NCBI GenBank assembly: GCA_928212115.1
Contig: CAKMRJ010005745.1
Coordinates: forward strand, 213,727,431 to 213,791,430
DNA: 64,000 nt
Source of the DNA: Lactuca virosa
Taxonomy: Eukaryota; Streptophyta; Magnoliopsida; Asterales; Asteraceae
Direction of reading: 5' to 3'
Both the position numbers and the translations under genes were made by a program. Shown here in pieces: positions 12,392-22,672 of this stretch. The notes under the pieces were generated by a model. It did not search any database. It was not told the origin of the DNA and saw nothing but the letters and a program-made list of their open reading frames with translations. Every line of letters starts with the position of its first letter. The first letter of the stretch is position 1.

Positions 12392-12492
12392 TGGTTTTGG
12401 CATTGGTTGATTAGTTTGTGGAACTTGAGTAGGTTCATTAGATTGTGTTTCTTGTGGTTTTGGCATTGGTTGATTAGTTTGTGGAACTTGAT
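12392..12492 (-). repeat. 63-bp in-frame duplication in the transposase N-terminus
   Basis: The unit starting TGGTTTTGGCATTGGTTGAT (plus strand) occurs at 12392 and 12455, a 63-bp shift. On the minus strand it encodes a repeated VPQTNQPMPKP segment, and the frame is kept. It lies in the low-complexity region before the zinc finger. Confidence 0.75.
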
Positions 12493-13343
12493 TACTTTCA
12501 TTAGCTCTATTTTTTTGGAAGTTCCTTCACAATTGTTGTCTCCAACATCTAAATGTCTTTTGAAAAAGCTTTTAATAACAACCTACAATCAAAATATATG
12601 AACTATAAACTTGATTTCAAGTTTCAACAATAGTCAACAAATAACAACCTACAGTCAAATTATCAATTATCAAGATATATCAACTATAATCTTGATTCCC
12701 AAGTTTCAACAACAAATGAACAAATTGCAATCTACAATAAAAATATATCAACTATAACTTGATTTCAAGTTTCAACAACAAATAATCATTAAGTATTAAC
12801 CCTAAGTCCCCAATTTAACAAAGTTAATTGTTAATTTCTAATTTTTCAAACATAATGACAAAAAATTACAATTAGAATTAACCTAAATACATAATAGGGA
12901 TGAGTATTTTGGTTATACTAACTTGTTTTATTGTGATGGAGGAGATGAGGAGGTGGCAAGAATTCTGCAATTGAGAAGGGCTGATGTCCGATTGTCCGAT
13001 GTCGACGATTGTACGAAGGGAAGAAGACGACTTCGACAATTGAGAAGTCGACTGACGATCCAATTCAGATTACGTCCTTTTTTCATTAGACTATTGGGCT
13101 TAATACCTCTTTGTTTCAATAATGAATTGGTGTGGGCTTAAACATTTTGGACCATTTGGGCTAGTTTGTATTTTGGTCCATTTAGAAATAACCTCAAATT
13201 TTTTAGGGCAGCCCAATTTTTTTTCCGATATAAAACCGCAACATAAAACGAATTTTTCCGAAAAAATTAACACTACTAAAGTTTTTTTAAGGGGTATCCC
13301 GGGATATCTCGGGATCCATAATGGATCCGCCTATGTGAGATAT

Positions 13344-13759
13344 ACTCTCCTAAGTCTAGTAGATTTGCTAATTGAAGTTCCATCAGTGCCTTAAAACTAA
13401 GCGTGTATATGAGCCGCGCCCAAAACCAAATTTGAGCTCGTCTCACTTAATTTTTTTGGGATTGAGTCGAGCTCAATTAATTTCAAGCCTTATGGTATGG
13501 AGTTTAAGTTCGGCTTGTGAATAATTATACATGCTCAAGTTCGAATCATTCTGTCTAACAAGCGTAAATGAGCTTAAGCTCGGCTCGATAAAATATCAAA
13601 GTTGTAGCTTGTTTGCATTATTTGAGCTTGTTAAGAAGCTTGTTTTATTAATTATTTCCAAAAACTCATAAAATTTTCCAAAAAGTGCATAAAACATAAA
13701 AATTACAAATTACAAAGTATTCAAACTACAAAATCAAACTGAAAACTAACAAGTAGAAG
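13344..13759. other. Unassigned repeat-like stretch
   Basis: There is no gene. From about 13420 to 13640 GAGCTC, GGCTCG and AGCTTG words recur, as in a low-complexity plant repeat. I see no inverted ends or target duplication. Confidence 0.45.
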
Positions 13760-14197
13760 GCATAGAACGGCTAGGGTTTCATATTATTATCAAAATAAGA
13801 AGTACAATTACATAGAAGGGAAAAATAATTTATAGACACCTAATTAGGGTTTGGTAGCTAATGGGCCAACATAAAACCCGATACAAAATAAAGCCCAAAA
13901 TCTTATTAGGCTAACATCACCCCTCAAACTCACAATGCAACAACAATAAGCATTGGGAGTTTGTCAGACAGAAATTGAAACCGAGGAGCAGCCAATGGCT
14001 TCATAAGAATATCAACAATCTGCAAAGTGGAATGAACATAAGGAAGGGGCATAATGTCCTTCTGGAGATGATGACATGTGAAATAAAAATCAATCTCAAT
14101 ATGTTTTGTACGCTCATAAAACACTGAGTTCTTGGCCATCATTATCGCACTCTCGTTGTCATAATACAAAGAGGTAGGTTGAGAGATGTGAAACCCC
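13760..14197 (-). pseudogene. Ty1-copia RNase H end with partial LTR
   Basis: On the minus strand 14197-13933 encodes the RNase H C-terminal part: SLYYDNESAIMMAKNSVFYERTKHIEID with the catalytic D, then VDILMKPLAAPRFQFLSDKL. A purine tract (GAGTTTGAGGGGTGA) follows at about 13930-13916, then the start of an LTR (TGTTAGCCTAATAAG) running to about 13760. The upstream part is replaced at about 14197 by G4 reverse transcriptase sequence in the same orientation, a chimeric junction. Confidence 0.75.
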
Positions 14198-14681
14198 ATA
14201 TCCCGTTTTGGTTAACAAGATGCCCCAAGAACTGGACATCTCATAACCATAATTCACACTTCGAGAACTTGACATACAACCGTTCTCACCTCAACACTCC
14301 CAAGTGTTCTCGAAGGCGCTCCTCATGCTGCTCTCTAGTATTAGAATACACCAAGATATCATTAATAAAAACAATAACTGATCGATCGAGCATCGGCCTG
14401 CATACCCGATTCATCAAATCCATAAACATTGTAGGTGCATTTGTGAGACCAAATGGCGTCACCACGAACTCGTAATAACCATAACGAGTCCGAAACGCGG
14501 TCTTCTCCACGTCCTCCTCTCTAACCCTCACCTGATGATACCCTGGCCTCAAATCGATCTTGGAGAAGCAAGACACACCCTCTAAATGATCAAAGAGGTC
14601 ATCAATCCGCGGAAGGGGATAACGGTTCTTTACTGTCAACTTGTTAAACTCTCGGTAATCAATGCACATCTGGTTATGAAC
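14198..14681 (-). pseudogene. G4 reverse transcriptase core
   Basis: The frame reads MCIDYREFNKLTVKNRYPLPRIDDLF, then FSKIDLRPGYHQVRV and VIVFINDILVYS. The catalytic block, normally F-x-D-D, reads FIND here, so one of the paired aspartates is replaced by asparagine. The frame runs into the fingers and palm region and ends at the copia junction. It joins the piece at 24795-24893 across G3, with an apparent one-base frame slip. Confidence 0.85.
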
Positions 14682-15359
14682 TGTGACATCCCCAAATTTC
14701 TCGGCCAGAAAAGACCAATTTAGTTTATGCTTTTAAAATAAAATCAGAGTAATCTTCCAAAAGATGTTGCGGAATTTGTCCTCAAAATAAAATATGATAA
14801 AAATTTATCAAATCATTTCTTAAAGAAATGTATTTTCATTTTATAACAAAACCTCGGGATGTCATGTTTCGATACAGACCAAAAGCATAAACTGTACATT
14901 ATAAGCCTTACAACAAATATTTACATCTACTGGCCTATAATCCAAAAATCCCTCGTCATCATCCAAAGTATGCTCTGGGTCCACTACCTGTAATAAAGAA
15001 AGCTGAGTGGGTCAGGCTTGGGAGTCTGGTGAGCATATAGGGTTTTCAACCCACAAATAACAATAAATTTATTAATTTCATTATCCAACAATAAATTTAT
15101 TAATTTCATCAACCAACAATAACCCTGATTACCCGTTCCCATTATCCTCATTTTACGTCCCTAAACACCTATCATAAGGGACCTAGTCTAAGGATTTTCA
15201 TCGGGGTGACAACATTGCTTTAGGGATTCCTCAGAAATTTATGTCAAATAAGGCAACCATGAGAGGGATGGAGTACACCAGCGAACATATAGTTTACCAA
15301 CACCTACAGGTTGCGTGCCTGCTAGCGTTCCATTGGACTGTCTAGAAAGGTCCGTGGTC

Positions 15360-15383
15360 GTCATCTATACTCCGCTAGATGAC
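15360..15383. repeat. Short hairpin in G3 LTR
   Basis: GTCATCTA at 15360-15367 and TAGATGAC at 15376-15383 form a perfect 8-bp stem with an 8-base loop. The equivalent site near 23353 in the 5' LTR keeps the same arms. Confidence 0.6.
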
Positions 15384-15800
15384 AACAACAACAACAACAA
15401 AAACAACATCGAGGCCTCTCATCATTTTAACACACACCAACTATTTCATCTACCCATATTTTACCCAACATATTTGTAGATAAAAATACATATACAGTTT
15501 AAAACTTGTATAAAACATTTATTCAACACCCATCTTAAATAAACAAACAATATAATTACACATAGCACGTATTTTATAGAAAATACTTCATATCTATGTG
15601 TAAGATGAAAGTGACCACACACTCACCTTATTTAACGATAATCGGGCAACACTTCGTTTCTTAAAACGATCGTTTCCGATAAAACCGGGATGTTTTCCCA
15701 AAAACTGGGCTTCATGCGGGCATACTTTCGGCTTGAAAACTCTTTTTCTTGGGATCTTCGGGCTCTCCGGGGCCTGCTTACGATGCTAGGATGATATAAT

Positions 15801-16618
15801 TGTTGGATTAGGTGTCTAAGCCCATAACTATTTTGGTATGTACTTGACCCGATTATGAGCATGGTCCTTTTGGGTTGCCTTCACCGTAGCAACTGATAGG
15901 ATGAATTAAGGAGAAAGAAGATTAATTGTGATTTATTAATATATTATGTGAATAATATATTAAAAGGGAAATCATATGGTTTAATTGATATTGATCAAAA
16001 ATTAATTAAGAATTAGTTTTGTGTTCAAAAGAGATTAATTAAATCAAGGGGATTGATACTGTAATTATAAGATAGTTACTAAGTTGGGCTTAGGATCCAT
16101 AAGGAAGCAATGGACGAATTCTATATGGGAGTCCATATAGAAATCATCCAAGGGGTCTTCTGGAAGGATCCTTTAGGCTGCTTAAGGACTAAGCAACTGG
16201 ATTAGGGTTTTGACTGAAACTCTAATTGCTCACCTATATAACGAACCCTTGGGCACGCCAAAATCGGCCACTAGAAACCCTAGAAGGATTCCATAGCCGA
16301 TTTTGAGCCTCTCCTCTCTCTCTTGTTCTTCCTTGTTTCTAGTGGTGTTTGTGACTCCATTAGAGGTGCAACATTTGAGGCATTAGGATTTCAGAAGTTA
16401 AGATCAAGAAGGATTGGGATTGTTATTGCTACATAACAATCAAGGTAATGTTTCTAACCCTAATCATATGTCAATTTCGAATTATATGCTAGCTCATAGG
16501 GTTTATTGCTTTAGTATTCAATGTTGTATGTTCAAATTAGAAAAACCTAGATCAAAGCAATTAGGGTTGCATGAACACCATAGCCCATAGGAATGATGTT
16601 ATGCTCATAACCCATCAA
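15801..16618 (+). mobile_element. Solo copia LTR (818 bp)
   Basis: It starts TGTTGGATTAGG and ends CATAACCCATCA. ATAAT flanks it at 15796-15800 and 16619-16623. It is of the same family as the C2 LTR (814 and 811 bp). Internal sequence was lost by LTR-LTR recombination. Confidence 0.92.
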
Positions 16619-17723
16619 TAATAGGGTTAGAGGTATTTATTGTAACAAAAAGGAAAGTAGAGGGTGAGAGGAGTGAATATTTGTAACATACATACGGCTA
16701 TCTTGCATGGTATTTATAGGGGGAGCCTGGCCTTTGGTACGCAGGGCGTTCCTGTGAGGGACGCAACGCATTCCGGATCGCAGGGCGTTCCCTTGTATGC
16801 GGCGCGGTCGGTGATACGTCGTTGTGGATCGGTTTCCGGGCTTCGGACGTGTCAAGATGCGAGATACGTGTCCACTGCATGCGAACACGGGGCGTTCCCT
16901 TTCTCAACGTGGGGCGTTCCTTCGGATAAGCTTCGAGACATGTGCCTCGAACTTCAAAAATTCATAACTTTCACATACGAGCTTCGTTTTCGACGTTCTT
17001 TATATCCACGCATAGGTGAGACCGTGCTCTACATCTTTCGTTAGACTCCATCAGCTAATTTTGACTTTATCTTTAAAGTTATATTTTTAACAGGTCTGGA
17101 CAGGAAAAGTCTGTTAAAAATTCATAACTTCTTCATCCGACGTCCGTTTTCGTCTGTCTTTTTACCGTTACATTACTATCGACGAGATCTTCGATTCTCG
17201 TTTAGGTTGTTTCGGCTAAAAATCAATCGATCTGCATTTCGAATTCCGGGCTGCATACTGCTAAGCCAAATCTTAGAAAATTCATAACTTCCTCATATGA
17301 AGTCAGATTTGGACATTCTTTTTATGCACGCTCTCGATTTAACGTATACTACGACTTTCATTTAGATCGCTAAGGCTAAAAAGCACTTTATCGTAAATTC
17401 ACTTTTTACGTCACACAGTTTTGTGCCGATTTTGTCGTGAAACTTCGACAGGTCATAACTTCTTCGTTATAACTCGGATTTCGGTATTCTTTATATCTCC
17501 GGAATCCTTGTTTCAATCACTACAACTTTCTTCTTAGATATCGACTTCATCTAACATTTATTTTCGATGCTTATTTTTATCCTTAACTTATTAAATCATA
17601 ATAATTAAGTATAAAACACATAATAATCAAATAATACATTATATTATTTCAAAACAAGTTACAAAGGTTGGCCTAGACTATTACATCATCATTAATGCCT
17701 AGCCTAGAAACATGGGCGTTACA

Positions 17724-17745
17724 ATTCTCTCCCCCTTAGGATGAT
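17724..17745 (-). other. G3 polypurine tract
   Basis: The minus strand reads CCTAAGGGGGAGAGAAT directly before the 3' LTR, the usual primer for plus-strand synthesis. Confidence 0.8.
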
Positions 17746-17758
17746 TCCATCCCCGGAA

Positions 17759-18307
17759 TCATAAATCAGCAAACAAATGTGGATAGCGACCCATCATGTC
17801 AATCTCCGTTTCCCAGGTGAGATTTGGCCCATTCGTATGTTTCCATCGCACAAGCACTAATTTGACCATCTTGCGTCGCAACTTCTTAGTCTTACGGTCA
17901 ATGATTGCCTCCGGTTCTTCAATTAACCTCTTGCTTTCATCCAACCTTAATTCAGAAATTGGAATTATATCGGGAACATCTCTCGTGAACTTCCTCAAAT
18001 AACACACATGGAAAGTGTTATGAATACCATCTAGTTCTTCTGGTAATTCTAGCTTGTAAGCTTGGTTCCCGATCCTCTGAAGAACTTTAAACAGTCCAAT
18101 AAACCTTGGATACAACTTTCCCCTTTTACCAAATTTTATAAGTCCCTTCCACGGCGATACTTTAAGTAAAACCGAATCTCCAATTTCAAATGTTATCGGT
18201 TGTCTTTTCTTATCATCATAACTCTTTTTACGATCCTGAGCTGCTAACATCATTTCCCTAATCACTTTCAGCTTTTCAGCAGTTTGATGAACTATCTCGG
18301 GTCCCAT
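17759..18307 (-). CDS. G3 integrase C-terminus with chromodomain
   Basis: The 182-residue frame starts in the integrase C-terminal region (SYDDKKRQPITFEIGDSVLLKVSPWKG with the GDSVLLK motif). It continues through the GPF-like block (YPRFIGLFKVLQRIG). It ends with a chromodomain at about residues 125-180: EPEAIIDRKTKKLRRK, then LVRWKHTNGPNLTWE. In chromoviruses this domain recognises histone marks and steers insertion to heterochromatin. It stops at 17759, 36 bases before the LTR. It is separated from the integrase core frame by a frameshift near 18315. Confidence 0.85.
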   Translation of the reverse strand: MGPEIVHQTAEKLKVIREMMLAAQDRKKSYDDKKRQPITFEIGDSVLLKVSPWKGLIKFGKRGKLYPRFIGLFKVLQRIGNQAYKLELPEELDGIHNTFHVCYLRKFTRDVPDIIPISELRLDESKRLIEEPEAIIDRKTKKLRRKMVKLVLVRWKHTNGPNLTWETEIDMMGRYPHLFADL

Positions 18308-18326
18308 AAACTGCTTTTCCCCAGAT

Positions 18327-19145
18327 TCAAGCCAACATGATGGCGTTCAACACTTTTTTTCCATACAAAGCTTGATAAGGTGCCATCTTGATGCTCGAGT
18401 GAAAACTATTATTGTAGGAAAATTCTACCAGAGGTAAATGTTCATCCCAGTTACCTTGGAATTCCAGGGTACATGCTCGTAGCATATCCTCCAATGTTTG
18501 AATCATTCGTTCGCTCTGACCATCGGTTTGCAGATGGTAAGATGTACTTAAACATAATTTCGTACCCAATTCCTCTTGTAGACTTCTCCAAAACCTTGAC
18601 GTGAAACGACTATCACGATCTGACACAATCGTCAGGGGAACACCATGAGATTTCACTATCTCTTTCACGTAAACCTTTGCAAGCTTTTCCATAGACCACT
18701 TCTCATTGGCTGCTATGAAATGTGCACTTTTTGTGAACCGATCAACGACCACCCAAATCATGTCGTGACCTCTTTTCGTTTTGGTTAGTTTAGTCACAAA
18801 ATCCATGGTGATGTCTTCCCATTTACCCATGGGTACAGGTAAAGGTTCTAAACTCCCATACGGGTTCTGATGTTGTGCCTTAGCTCTCACACATGTCACA
18901 CACTCGGCCACATACTTTGCAACATCGAGCTTCATCATCGGCCACCAGTAGTAGGGTTTCAAATCCCTATACATTTTCGTGCTGCCGGGATGAATCGAGT
19001 ACATGGTCTTGTGAGCTACCTCCATCAGAAGATCTCTTATTCCTCCCGTCTTAGGTACCAAAATCCTATCTTGGAATACCTTCAGTCGTTGACCATTTAT
19101 ATCGAACACTAACGTTTTTGCCCAAACGTTCTTCCTTTCAGGCAT
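18327..19145 (-). CDS. G3 integrase
   Basis: The frame holds the HHCC zinc domain (AHKTMYSIHPGSTKMYRDL, then CVTCVRAKA, residues about 45-90). The catalytic core follows, with D in ITMDFVTKL, D in IVSDRDSRF and E in TDGQSERMIQTLE, the D-D-35-E set. It ends at YGKK before the frameshift to the C-terminal frame. Its first codons overlap the end of the preceding reverse transcriptase frame by 8 bases, so an original continuous polyprotein has been shifted here. Confidence 0.88.
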   Translation of the reverse strand: MPERKNVWAKTLVFDINGQRLKVFQDRILVPKTGGIRDLLMEVAHKTMYSIHPGSTKMYRDLKPYYWWPMMKLDVAKYVAECVTCVRAKAQHQNPYGSLEPLPVPMGKWEDITMDFVTKLTKTKRGHDMIWVVVDRFTKSAHFIAANEKWSMEKLAKVYVKEIVKSHGVPLTIVSDRDSRFTSRFWRSLQEELGTKLCLSTSYHLQTDGQSERMIQTLEDMLRACTLEFQGNWDEHLPLVEFSYNNSFHSSIKMAPYQALYGKKVLNAIMLA

Positions 19146-20934
19146 TTTTCTCTAAAGCTTCCTCCTGATCTTTCTTTATGCTTTCCACAATTTTTGAGAC
19201 AACTTCAATTCTCAACGCTCTTGGCCTTTTCTTTTCAAGGTTTACCTTCTGACTGAGAGCATCAGCGACAACATTTGCTTTACCAGGGTGGTAAAGTATC
19301 TCACAGTCGTAGTCCTTGAGTAACTCTAGCCAGCGTTGTTGCCTCATGTTCAATTCCTTCTGATTAAAGAGATACTGAAGACTCTTATGATCAGTGAAAA
19401 GTTTGCACTTTGTGACATAAAGATAATGCCTCCATATCTTTAGGGCGAATACTACCGCTGCCAACTCCAAATCATGAGTGGGGTAGTTCTTTTCATGTTC
19501 TTTCAATTGTCGAGATGCATATGCTATCACCTTTTCTCTTTGAGTTAGAACACATCTTAACCCGACTCCCGACGCATCGCTATACACTGCGAAGTCTTCA
19601 ACTCCATCTGGTAGAGAAAGAATCAGTGCTTCACATAATTTCTTCTTTAGCTTCTCGAATGTTTCCTTATGCTTCTCACTCCAAGTATAAGTAGCTCCTT
19701 TGTGGGTCAAAGCTGTCAATGGAGAAGCTATCGAAGAAAAGCCTTTGATAAATCTTCGGTAATATCCAGCTAATCCCAGAAAGCTTCGGATCTCCGTGGG
19801 ACTTTTTGGTTGTTCCCACTTCATTACATCTTCAATCTTTGCTGGTTCAACCATTATCCCTTCTTGGTTAACCACATGACCCAAAAATTGGACTTCTTGA
19901 ATCCAAAAATCACATTTGGAGAACTTTGCATACAACTTCTCCTTTTTCAGAACTTCTAACACTTCTCGCAAATGCTTTCCATGCTCCTGCTTGCTTTTTG
20001 AATAAATCAAAATATCATCTATGAACACTATCACAGATTTATCAAGGAATGGTTTACAAACCCTGTTCATCAAATCCATCAATGCTGCTGGAGCATTGGT
20101 TAGTCCAAACGACATAACCAAGAAATCATAGTGTCCATATCTTTTTCTGAATGCAGTCTTCTCAATATCCTGCTCTCTCACCTTTAGCTGATGATATCCT
20201 GACCTAAGGTCGATCTTCGAGAAATAGCTCGAACCTTGCAACTGATCGAACAGGTCATCAATCCTTGGCAATGGGAACTTGTTCTTTATTGTTGCCTTGT
20301 TCAGCTCTCTGTAATCTATGCACATTCTCATGCTCCCATCTTTCTTCTTTACGAATAACATCGGAGCTCCACAGGGTGTTGAACTAGGTCTAATGAAACC
20401 GTTGTCCAACAATTCCTGAAGTTGCGTCATGAGCTCCTTCATCTCCGTCGGTGCTAATCGATATGGTGCTTTTGCTATCAGTGTTGTTCCTGGTAACAAG
20501 TCTATTCTAAACTCCACCTGTCTATCAGGGGGCAATCCAGGAAGATTTTCGGGAAAAACTTCCGGATAGTCACACACCACTGGTATACTTTGCATATTCT
20601 TTTTCTCCTTCTTAGCATCGATCACGAATGCCAAGTATGAGGTGCATCCTTTAGACAAACATTTTCTGGCTTTCATTAGGGAAATGATTCCATAATTTAC
20701 TTTCCGCTTGTCTCCGTATACCATAAAGGACTCTTTTCCATGCGGGTTTACCCTTACTATCTTATTCTTGCAAAGTATCTTGGCATCATTGGTGCTAAGC
20801 CAATCCATTCCCAATACTATGTTGAAGCCGTTTAACTCAATAGGCAATAGCTTCTCGTGTAACTCGTTTCCGTTTAAATCGATGACAATATTCCTAATAC
20901 AATCGCTAACAGGTATGAATTTTTCCACTAGCAA
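19138..20934 (-). CDS. G3 reverse transcriptase and RNase H
   Basis: This is a 598-residue open frame. The C-terminal protease part is at the start (NIVLGMDWLS, about residues 38-47). The reverse transcriptase has FVKKKDGSMRMCIDYRELNK, FSKIDLRSGYHQ and the catalytic VFIDDILIYSK, all intact. The connection LGLAGYYRRFIKGFS leads to RNase H with AVYSDASGVGLRC, ELAAVVFALKIWRHYL and FTDHKSLQYLF, and it closes with HPGKANVVADALSQK. This is the best preserved long frame of any transposon in the window. Confidence 0.92.
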   Translation of the reverse strand: MLVEKFIPVSDCIRNIVIDLNGNELHEKLLPIELNGFNIVLGMDWLSTNDAKILCKNKIVRVNPHGKESFMVYGDKRKVNYGIISLMKARKCLSKGCTSYLAFVIDAKKEKKNMQSIPVVCDYPEVFPENLPGLPPDRQVEFRIDLLPGTTLIAKAPYRLAPTEMKELMTQLQELLDNGFIRPSSTPCGAPMLFVKKKDGSMRMCIDYRELNKATIKNKFPLPRIDDLFDQLQGSSYFSKIDLRSGYHQLKVREQDIEKTAFRKRYGHYDFLVMSFGLTNAPAALMDLMNRVCKPFLDKSVIVFIDDILIYSKSKQEHGKHLREVLEVLKKEKLYAKFSKCDFWIQEVQFLGHVVNQEGIMVEPAKIEDVMKWEQPKSPTEIRSFLGLAGYYRRFIKGFSSIASPLTALTHKGATYTWSEKHKETFEKLKKKLCEALILSLPDGVEDFAVYSDASGVGLRCVLTQREKVIAYASRQLKEHEKNYPTHDLELAAVVFALKIWRHYLYVTKCKLFTDHKSLQYLFNQKELNMRQQRWLELLKDYDCEILYHPGKANVVADALSQKVNLEKKRPRALRIEVVSKIVESIKKDQEEALEKNA

Positions 20935-21187
20935 CTTCTACAATTAGGGCATCATCAAGTTTTTCTATAGGCAATGCTAGTCTTTCACTAAATTTATGTG
21001 ATATAAAGGAGTAGTTTGCTCCGTAATCAAATAATAAATTGGCAGGCAATCCATTTACAAGAAAGGTACCTAAAGCGACATCTGCTGCTTCCTTTGCGAC
21101 TTCCAATGTCATCTGGAAAGCTCTGGCTTTTGGATTTGGTGGGAGATTGGGCTTCACTGCCTCTTTCTTCTTTGGGCAGTCCTTCAA
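20906..21187 (-). CDS. G3 protease N-terminal part
   Basis: The frame begins with the end of a CCHC knuckle (KDCPKKK), passes the conserved linker ARAFQMTLEVAKEAADVALGTFLVNG and reaches the protease active site. That reads LLFDYGANYSFIS where the family normally has D-S/T-G-A. The catalytic Asp is kept but Ser/Thr has become Tyr. A frameshift near 20930 separates it from the reverse transcriptase frame. Confidence 0.8.
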   Translation of the reverse strand: MKDCPKKKEAVKPNLPPNPKARAFQMTLEVAKEAADVALGTFLVNGLPANLLFDYGANYSFISHKFSERLALPIEKLDDALIVEVASGKIHTC

Positions 21188-22304
21188 AATGTGCGCCTCT
21201 TCGTTGCACCCATAACAGACTTTCTTATTGAAGGTGCATTCATTGGCATAATGCCCAGGCTTTCCATATTTGTAACAAGTGACTTCCTCGCTACATTTCC
21301 CAACATGTTTCTTTTTACACTTGTCACACCACTTCGCTTCGGCTCCTCCTCCGAATTTCCTCGAACCAGACTTCGAGAACTTGTTCTTTCTTGTTGGAAC
21401 CTAAAGTTCCTTCAAACTTTCTCTTCTCACCAACCTCTGCCCTCTCCTGACCCCTTTCCTTTAACTAGGTTTCCATGTTTTTAGCCGCTCGGACTTCTGT
21501 CTTCAGAGTAGCTGCCATCTTGACCGTTTGGCCAAAGTTGGTTGGCAGTCCATTTGCGAACCTCTCAATTTTTGAGAGTTCAGTTGGAACTAAGTATGGA
21601 AATAACTTCATCTTTTTAGTAAACGCAGTAGCATAGTTGTCAATGCTCATTTTCCCTTTCTTCAAGTTCTGAAATTCATTGTTTAGATCTATCAGATCTA
21701 TCTCTGAGCAGTACTGCATCTTTAATTGCTCCAAGAACATTTCCCAAGACATTTTTAGGGCTTCTCCATGTGGCATTCTGTCTGGAAATAACTTCCACCA
21801 ACTTAAAACTCCGGTCTTCAGTTGTCTGACCGCAAAAACAGTTTTCTGCTTGTCGCTACAGTTGCAGCTTTCAAATACCATCTCCATTTCGGAGATCCAG
21901 TCCATAATTTCAACAGGTTTTGGGCTTCCTGAAAGACTTGACAGTTTGGCGCCCAAGAAATTCTTATACATACGCCCATCTCTGTTGATTTCCCTCTCCG
22001 GGTTATTCCTTTCTGCCACTGGGGGTTCTGCTTGACTGACAGTCCTACTATCGTCCCCTTCTTCTGACTGTCCGTCGTTCAGTTCAGGTTGTTCGATAGG
22101 CATTGAGGGTTCATCCCTATTATTTAGCAATAGTTGTCTCATTTCTTCCCTTTGTTCGGCTATCATGGCCCGAATCATGGCTTGTACTCCAGCCATTGTA
22201 ATTGGTTCTGGTGCAACTTCTACTATTGGCACCTTTTCCATCACTTGGGGTCGAGGTTGCTGATTTCTATTTGCATTTCCAGTTCCACTTAGAGTTCTTG
22301 CCAT
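21188..22304 (-). pseudogene. G3 Gag with zinc knuckles
   Basis: The ATG at 22304 opens a 279-residue frame typical of chromovirus Gag: EPITMAGVQAMIRAMIAEQREEMRQLL, then PKPVEIMDWISEMEMVFE and KTGVLSWWKLFPDRM. It stops at 21465. Knuckle-like C-C-H-C spacings (CDKCKKKHVGKC; CYGCNEEAHILKDC) follow between 21330 and 21175 in shifted frames. The CDS is therefore interrupted near its C-terminus. Confidence 0.85.
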
Positions 22305-22658
22305 TATAATCTATATACCAAATAAGGCGAATTTAGATCTTTATTCACGATAGATTTTTAAATTCTCCTTATCACTCCGAAACGTTTACATGCTAGTTCT
22401 AATATCGTAGTCATACGTTTAGAATCCTAAACACATAAGGTTTCCAGATCCGGTCAGCAACAGACCTTAGATCCGAACAAATAACATCATATATTGCAAA
22501 CATATAGCATTTAGCACATAAAAGTATTTTTGGCATCTTTCCTAAAATATACTAGTCCTCGTGTCTAAAATATGGTAGACACTCATCTCACAATCATCAC
22601 TTAGCATTCTAAGTTTAAGTGTAGAAATCCTACAAATTCCTATTTCGCTTAAACTAAT

Positions 22659-22670
22659 GCTTTGATACCA
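22659..22670 (-). other. G3 primer binding site
   Basis: The minus strand reads TGGTATCAAAGC, one mismatch from the initiator Met tRNA complement, two bases inside the 5' LTR. Confidence 0.85.
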
Positions 22671-22672
22671 AC

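Larger units (their letters stand above)
9879..12572 (-). pseudogene. hAT transposase (TTF zinc finger / DUF4371 / dimerisation type), broken
   Basis: Read from right to left. A start-like FFKRHLDVGDNN region lies near 12560, followed by a frameshift in an A-run. The TTF-type zinc finger region (FPWLEYSIKNKKAYCFCCYLFG) is at about 12190-12110. A SINE interrupts the frame at 12058. The gene continues through a DUF4371-like core (11577-11300; ILIDESSDVSKKEQM holds the first catalytic Asp region). Then come 10622-10236 and the hAT dimerisation domain (LPVATATVERCFPAMKFLKTDLRNR, 10120-10010). Several stops and frameshifts separate these blocks. The family resembles plant zinc finger MYM-type protein 1-like genes, which derive from hAT transposases. 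Its place inside intact hAT ends argues for a transposon copy, not a host gene. Confidence 0.85.
9724..13335 (-). mobile_element. H: hAT transposon with 8-bp target duplication
   Basis: The 8-bp sequence TGAGATAT occurs at 9716-9723 and again at 13336-13343. The termini are imperfect inverted repeats, CAGTGGCGGAGCAAG on the left and CATAGGCGGATCCAT on the right (reverse complement). Both are followed by a subterminal GGTATCCCG. An 8-bp duplication with CA-start termini is diagnostic of the hAT superfamily. The element is 3612 bp and encodes a broken transposase on the minus strand. It contains one SINE insertion. Confidence 0.93.
14682..17723 (-). repeat. G3 3' LTR, interrupted by a solo copia LTR
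   Basis: About 2.2 kb of LTR plus the solo LTR at 15801-16618. Near 15780-16690 it keeps about 100 bp that the 5' LTR lacks. The minus-strand TATA box (CTATAAATACC) is at about 16709-16719. Directly upstream in the LTR sense lies a cluster of GGCGTTCC words (16745, 16784, 16891, 16913). Confidence 0.9.

Noticed and set aside
10236..12466. A host zinc finger MYM-type gene
   Set aside because: It lies inside hAT ends with an 8-bp duplication and is broken by stops and a SINE.
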